Part shown: piece after piece, positions 8,003 through 11,381 of the stretch
Numbering within the stretch: position 1 is the stretch's first letter
Layout: every line of letters starts with the position of its first letter
Assembly: GCA_022560555.1 (NCBI GenBank)
Contig: JADFSZ010000039.1
Span: 1 to 11,381, forward strand
Reading direction: 5' to 3'
From: PVC group bacterium
GTDB taxonomy: Bacteria > GCA-001730085 > JADFSZ01
DNA length: 11,381 nt
The notes under the pieces: model-generated
What the model saw: only the letters and a program-made list of their open reading frames with translations
What the model was told of the DNA's origin: nothing
Database searches by the model: none
Made by a program: the position numbers and the translations under genes

Positions 8003-10084
8003 CTACTGATAGTCTCTTCTTAGTTTCAGAGTCGCCGTAAGATTCTGCCGGGCCTTTGAATAATTTATGTCGATTTCAAGTGCATTCTCGAACTGATCAA
8101 TCGCCGCGTCAAAAAGCCCCATCCGGACATAAAGATTCCCCAAATTATTAAGAACTTGGGGTTGAGCTGGATTCAGATTGATCAAATAGCGATATTGTTC
8201 TAGTGCATCTCCAAACTGTTCCGTTAAAGTGAGAGAATCGGCTAAGCCGAGCCGAGCCGTGAAATGAGCGGGGTCAAGACCAAGAGCCTTTCGAAAATAC
8301 TTAATCGCGCTTAGATAATCTTTTTCCAAAATCATTGCCGTCGCGAGACCCATAAAAGCCCCTGGAGTTGGATCAATCTCAATAGCACGTAAATAGTGAA
8401 AGACACCTTCTCGTGACTTTCCGAATCGCAACAAACTTGCGCCATAATTCACGTGACAAAGAGCATTATTAGGATCAAGCAAAATGGCTTTTTCGTAATA
8501 ATCAAATCCCTTTTCGAATTCTCCCAATGTGATCCACGCATTGCCCAAACTTGTTAAAATATTTGCGTCATTTTTTTGATGTTGGTAGGCCGATTCATAA
8601 TACTGTAAAGCTTGATCATATTGACCCGCTTGCATCATGACATTTCCTAGATGCACATATGTTTCGGGATGATCAGGGATCAGTTCGAAAACTTTTTGAT
8701 AGTATTCGACCGCTCGTTCGGCATCCCCTTTGCGCATAAGGAGATTCCCCATATTGGTCAATGCTCTCGGATATTCGGGCTTTAGACGGAGAGCCTGAAG
8801 ATAATTCTTTTCGGCTTCTTGATTATTACCTTCTTCAAGGTAAACAAGCCCGAGACTATTGTACGCCATCCAGGATTTTGGATTTTTATCTATTGTGTCC
8901 GCCCATAAGGTCTTTTCGCTTTTGTAAATTTGGGATTGTTGAAATGTCAACAGGCTCAACACCACAACAGATAACCCCATGAACCCATAGACCCAAACAC
9001 GAGACTCCTTATATTTCATAATGATGGTCTCAATAAAGTACACGACCAAGACCACCGCTCCAATCATCGCAAAGTACTGCCAATGATCAGCCACGAATGA
9101 AAACCTCATAAAATAAATATTCACAAAACCTAAAACGGGAAGAATCATAATGAAAAAGTACCCAAACCCGCACAGCATGGGGCGCCCCCAAGAGCGGCGT
9201 TTTCTCCACAAAAAGATTCCTCCGATCAGCATGGAAAGGATCGGGATATACGATATCAATCGACTTGAATCAATATTCCATCTAGGATAAATAAAAATCA
9301 AATCGGAAGGCCATACCAGCTTATAAAGATAAAACCAAAAAGCCCAGCCCGCTCCCAGAGCCCGCGTCAACAGGGAATCCGTTCGGATAATGGCTTCGCC
9401 TATCGCGCGATGGTGCTGAAACCAGATAGTAATGAAGCCAAAAACAAGGGAGACCAAAAAGAAAGGAACGAGTCTCAATATCTGCTTAAATTTTATATTT
9501 CCGTTTTGAAAGTAAAAATAAAATCCCAGCAAAATCGGGACTCCAACCACAGCCGTCTTGCAAAGAAGAGCCATAACAAAGAAAAGAAGAGACCAATAAT
9601 ATTTTTTTGAATCATGTCTTTTATCCCATTTCACAAAACAGGTAAGACTTAAAAGATAAAAAACCATCGTGAGCGTGTTTTTTCGCTCCGTGATCCATGC
9701 TACCGATTCAACATTTACGGGATGAACGGCAAAGATGAGGGCCGCAAACCACGCCCCTTTAAAATTGAGAAGCAAAAGCAGTTGCCATAAAATATATACG
9801 CTCAAAAGATGCAGAATAATGTTGGTAATATGATATCCCGTCGCGTTAAGACCCCACAACCTCCATTCAAACCAAAGTGATGTTGAGACAAGAGGAAAAT
9901 AATCGGGCGCTTCGGTGGAGGTCCAAAATTTGATCAGGCCATCGGAACGATGGATCAGGGAATTCTGGTAAAGAAACGTATCGTCGTTCCATATGAATCC
10001 CGACGACATCGCGGGAAAATAAACGGCTATGACAAGAAGTATGATGAAGAGAAACTTAATTGGATCAGGAATGTTACGGATCAT
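8003..10084 (-). CDS. Multi-pass membrane protein with C-terminal TPR repeats, TMTC/GT-C-like
   Basis: A 693-aa two-part protein. The N-terminal ~385 residues are strongly hydrophobic, with about ten to twelve membrane segments beginning at residues 9-25. The first periplasmic loop holds a GT-C-like acidic pair (WNDD, 32-35), followed by AVHPVNVESVAWITERKNTL (119-138). Both are features of TMTC-type (DUF1736-like) O-mannosyltransferase homologues. Residues ~404-690 form about eight 34-residue TPR units, e.g. AYNSLGLVYLEEGNNQEAEKN and VLNNLGNLYVRMGLFDAAIDQ. Known TMTC proteins have this same order. The likely role is lipid-linked sugar transfer to proteins outside the cytoplasm, with the TPRs binding the acceptor (inference). 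The ATG at 10084 has AAGGTG 5 nt upstream. It lies 43 nt after the tRNA with no clear terminator between, so the two may share a transcript. Confidence 0.82.
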   Translation of the reverse strand: MIRNIPDPIKFLFIILLVIAVYFPAMSSGFIWNDDTFLYQNSLIHRSDGLIKFWTSTEAPDYFPLVSTSLWFEWRLWGLNATGYHITNIILHLLSVYILWQLLLLLNFKGAWFAALIFAVHPVNVESVAWITERKNTLTMVFYLLSLTCFVKWDKRHDSKKYYWSLLFFVMALLCKTAVVGVPILLGFYFYFQNGNIKFKQILRLVPFFLVSLVFGFITIWFQHHRAIGEAIIRTDSLLTRALGAGWAFWFYLYKLVWPSDLIFIYPRWNIDSSRLISYIPILSMLIGGIFLWRKRRSWGRPMLCGFGYFFIMILPVLGFVNIYFMRFSFVADHWQYFAMIGAVVLVVYFIETIIMKYKESRVWVYGFMGLSVVVLSLLTFQQSQIYKSEKTLWADTIDKNPKSWMAYNSLGLVYLEEGNNQEAEKNYLQALRLKPEYPRALTNMGNLLMRKGDAERAVEYYQKVFELIPDHPETYVHLGNVMMQAGQYDQALQYYESAYQHQKNDANILTSLGNAWITLGEFEKGFDYYEKAILLDPNNALCHVNYGASLLRFGKSREGVFHYLRAIEIDPTPGAFMGLATAMILEKDYLSAIKYFRKALGLDPAHFTARLGLADSLTLTEQFGDALEQYRYLINLNPAQPQVLNNLGNLYVRMGLFDAAIDQFENALEIDINYSKARQNLTATLKLRRDYQ

Positions 10085-10127
10085 AGGTACACCTTAATAC
10101 ACCCACAAAATTTCAGGGCAAGAAAAA

Positions 10128-10201
10128 TGGCGGCGCAGGGATTCGAACCCCGGACACGAGGATTATGATTCCTCTGCTCTAACCAACTGAGCTACGCCGC
10201 C
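10128..10201 (-). tRNA. tRNA-Met (anticodon CAT), elongator type
   Basis: A complete cloverleaf can be drawn on the minus strand. The acceptor GGCGGCG pairs with CGCCGCC (7 of 7). The D-arm is GCTC..GAGC. The anticodon stem GAGGA/TCCTC holds loop ATCATAA, so the anticodon is CAT. The T-arm has loop TTCGAAT and one G-U pair in the stem. The discriminator is A (10128); CCA is not encoded. Sequence resembles bacterial elongator tRNA-Met (TAGCTCAGTTGGTTAGAGCA). A CAT anticodon could instead be the lysidine-modified tRNA-Ile2, which cannot be excluded by eye. The initiator tRNA is excluded because the acceptor starts with a normal G-C pair. Confidence 0.95.
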
Positions 10202-10240
10202 AAAACCATAGATTTCGAAATTTGTATATTCTATTAAAAG

Positions 10241-10311
10241 AGATTTGATTTCCTGCTCTAATGCCGAATGAGGCTTTCCTTCGAAGAATCCCTTCGGCAA
10301 GCTACGCCGCC
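10241..10311 (-). pseudogene. Broken tRNA-Met 5' half interrupted by a palindromic insert
   Basis: Upstream of the intact tRNA, in the same direction, 10300-10311 repeats the tRNA's first 12 bases exactly (GGCGGCGTAGCT). After a 38-nt insert, TTAGAGCAG (10253-10261) repeats the D-loop end and D-stem 3' strand exactly. It is followed by GAAATCAAATCTC, which is similar to the anticodon arm GAGGAATCATAATCCTC but degraded. The two identical blocks are in the right order, and the insert replaces the seven D-loop bases CAGTTGG. No recognisable T-arm or acceptor 3' strand follows, so this cannot be a working tRNA. The likely origin is a tandem tRNA duplication that decayed. A chance match of both blocks in order is unlikely but not excluded. 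Confidence 0.55.
10262..10299. repeat. 38-nt palindromic element inside the tRNA remnant
   Basis: The element begins and ends with a perfect 7-nt inverted repeat (TGCCGAA at 10262-10268 and TTCGGCA at 10293-10299). Inside is an 8-nt perfect palindrome CTTCGAAG, and an alternative hairpin CGAAG/CTTCG is possible. It resembles a small REP-like or miniature mobile palindrome. No second copy was seen in this window, so mobility is unproven. Confidence 0.5.
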
Positions 10312-10326
10312 GCAAGACTTTTTTAT

Positions 10327-10974
10327 CTATGAATCTTCTTCTATCGAATCTGCTTGATCGGCACGTGCAAGATCACCCTTTTGAACAGGAAATACATCCC
10401 CAAAAATTTTAAAAAGGACCAACTGAACATAAAAGTGGATACCCGACAAAAGAATCCAGCTAAAAGGATCTCTACGAAGCTGCCATTGCCTGAGAAATAC
10501 ATACATAAAAGTCCCAAAACCAAGCACAATAAAAAAAACAATGACGTACTCTTGAAAAACGCTTTTAATTCTCTGAATGATCTGTTTGAAATCAAAAGCA
10601 TCCTTAAAACGATATTGGAGAACGAAATTCCCGATACTCATCGGAAGCAAAAAACACATCCCGATGATAATTAATCCGGCAATGGTCGTCCATGTAGGAA
10701 AAAGCCAGCTTAACACAGTTCCTGGAACAATAATGTAGCAGCAAACAACGGCAAATATCATAACTCCATGCTTCAAAAAAAGAATCCAATCATCCCATTC
10801 CGGCAGCGACTCTTCACTTTTTTGAATACGGTTTCTATAAATTTTGGCCACATAACCTGTAGCGGCAAAATTTAAAAAAGGAACAGCATTCACAAGCCAG
10901 CCAATTAAAAATTTCTTCCACCAGCGTTCATCGGAAAATGGGTATGTAAGTGATTCGATGAAACGTAAGCTCAT
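10327..10974 (-). CDS. DUF4013-type integral membrane protein
   Basis: A 215-aa membrane protein of unknown function. The N-terminus has the layout of DUF4013 proteins: a soluble lead (MSLRFIESLTYPF), then WWKKFLIGWLVNAVPFLNFAATGYVAKIYR, then the characteristic LPEWDDW motif (near residue 61). Further hydrophobic segments cover about residues 70-95, 99-120, 140-165 and 170-195, giving about five membrane passes and a charged C-terminal tail. The start is set at 10974 because AAGGAG (10981-10986) sits 6 nt before it. A longer frame from an ATG at 11025 would run across the predicted promoter and has no ribosome site. No signal of enzymatic function is seen. It is transcribed divergently from rpoN. 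Family call moderate; role unknown. Confidence 0.8.
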   Translation of the reverse strand: MSLRFIESLTYPFSDERWWKKFLIGWLVNAVPFLNFAATGYVAKIYRNRIQKSEESLPEWDDWILFLKHGVMIFAVVCCYIIVPGTVLSWLFPTWTTIAGLIIIGMCFLLPMSIGNFVLQYRFKDAFDFKQIIQRIKSVFQEYVIVFFIVLGFGTFMYVFLRQWQLRRDPFSWILLSGIHFYVQLVLFKIFGDVFPVQKGDLARADQADSIEEDS

Positions 10975-10980
10975 GGAATT

Positions 10981-10986
10981 CTCCTT
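10981..10986 (-). promoter_or_regulatory. Ribosome binding site setting the DUF4013 gene start
   Basis: AAGGAG on the minus strand lies 6 nt before the ATG at 10974. It decides between this start and the in-frame upstream ATG at 11025, which has no such site and lies just downstream of the predicted -10 box. Confidence 0.7.
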
Positions 10987-11011
10987 CTTTGCGACGTTTA
11001 AGAAAGCATTT

Positions 11012-11041
11012 AGTGTATCACACAAGAAGAATTTTTGTCAA
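11012..11041 (-). promoter_or_regulatory. Candidate promoter of the DUF4013 gene
   Basis: Minus-strand TTGACA (11036-11041, perfect -35) is followed after 18 nt by TACACT (11012-11017, 4 of 6 bases of the -10 consensus). The start point would fall near 11005, leaving a leader of about 30 nt before the ATG at 10974. Confidence 0.5.
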
Positions 11042-11090
11042 CCGTAATTTCATAAAGCACTTGCATCAAATCCTGCTCCAAGAAATAACC

Positions 11091-11120
11091 TTGACAGATA
11101 CCCCGCTTCATCTGTATTCT
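11091..11120 (+). promoter_or_regulatory. Candidate promoter of rpoN
   Basis: Plus-strand TTGACA (11091-11096, perfect) is followed after 18 nt by TATTCT (11115-11120, 4 of 6). It reads into rpoN with a leader of roughly 50 nt and faces away from the DUF4013 promoter, with about 50 nt between the two -35 boxes. No -24/-12 sigma-54 site was seen, so autoregulation of that type is not supported. Confidence 0.45.
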
Positions 11121-11175
11121 ATAAGGGCTTCTTCTTTTTGGCATAAAATTTTAAAATTGTTCATAGGAAGACATC

Positions 11176-11381
11176 ATGCCCCTCGAAATGAGGCTTGTTC
11201 AAAAGCAAACGCAGAAACTTATTCTCAGCCCGCAGATGCAGCAAGCCATCTATCTGCTTCAACTCCCTCTCATGGAACTCAAATCCCTCGTCGAACAGGA
11301 GATGGTCGAAAATCCCGTGCTTGAAGAAACAAAGGGGGAAGAACAAAAAGACCAAGACACTGAAAGCGAAGAGAACAATAA
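11176..11381 (+). CDS. rpoN: RNA polymerase sigma-54 factor, N-terminal part (cut by window edge)
   Basis: The first 68 codons of sigma-54 run to the window edge without a stop. The protein opens MPLEMRLVQKQTQKLILSPQ and continues MQQAIYLLQLPLMELKSLVE, then QEMVENPVLEE. This is the glutamine- and leucine-rich region I (activator-interacting domain) that keeps the holoenzyme silent until a bacterial enhancer-binding protein acts. The acidic, Gln/Glu-rich stretch after it (ETKGEEQKDQDTESEENN) matches region II, the variable linker. The core-binding and -24/-12 DNA-binding domains lie beyond the window. The ATG at 11176 is preceded by AGGAAG with 5 nt spacing. Here it is the first gene of its unit, with no ABC transporter (lptB-type) gene just before it as in many proteobacteria. 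The call is firm even from the fragment. Confidence 0.93.
   Translation, partial: MPLEMRLVQKQTQKLILSPQMQQAIYLLQLPLMELKSLVEQEMVENPVLEETKGEEQKDQDTESEENN

Noticed and set aside
10292-10324. Plus-strand hairpin (CTTCGGC / GCCG-C-AAG) followed by six T, terminator-like
   Set aside because: No plus-strand gene lies upstream, the stem has a bulge and a 10-nt loop, and the sequence is better explained as the tRNA remnant plus palindrome.
10989-11324. Plus-strand 111-aa frame overlapping the rpoN start
   Set aside because: It covers the promoter region and then runs in a different frame from the clear sigma-54 region I; its composition is not protein-like.
1-11381. CRISPR array, insertion sequence, phage or toxin-antitoxin genes
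   Set aside because: No spaced direct repeats, transposase, integrase or small toxin pair was recognised on either strand.

Overview
This is a bacterial chromosome segment of moderately low GC. It uses the standard bacterial code, with TGA as a stop. Nearly every gene lies on the minus strand; the one clear plus-strand gene is the start of rpoN at the right edge. The gene set is a membrane-bound TMTC-like TPR protein, a GT20 enzyme with an SNREPY motif, a TreT-like glycosyltransferase and a DUF4013 protein. It suggests a free-living Gram-negative of the Omnitrophota, Planctomycetota or Nitrospirota type. That placement is an impression from protein character and has not been tested.

Right to left (the direction of most transcription). 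The right edge holds the N-terminus of sigma-54 (rpoN, plus strand). A divergent promoter region separates it from a small DUF4013-type membrane protein on the minus strand. Next comes a spacer with what looks like a broken copy of a tRNA 5' half, interrupted by a 38-nt palindromic element. An intact tRNA-CAT (elongator Met type) follows. Then comes a 693-aa protein with about a dozen membrane segments and roughly eight C-terminal TPR repeats.

The left two thirds (positions 1-7903) look like one long minus-strand operon of at least seven genes, read from one or two sigma-70-type promoters at about 7836-7903. The order is MscS-family mechanosensitive channel, GT20 (OtsA-like) synthase, OtsB-like HAD phosphatase, TreT-like GT4 synthase, UDP-galactopyranose-mutase-like FAD oxidoreductase, PIG-L/LmbE deacetylase, and the N-terminal half of an ABC exporter that runs off the window. 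Spacings are tight: 6 nt, a 4-nt overlap, 23 nt, 40 nt, a 4-nt overlap and 43 nt.

The first four genes read as an osmotic module: make a trehalose-type solute and release it through a channel. The last three read as a glycan or glycolipid tailoring and export module. What stands out is two different trehalose-type synthases around one phosphatase, fused to surface-glycan genes, so the product may not be plain trehalose. No CRISPR array, insertion sequence or phage gene was seen, and no gene-free stretch exceeds 300 bases.
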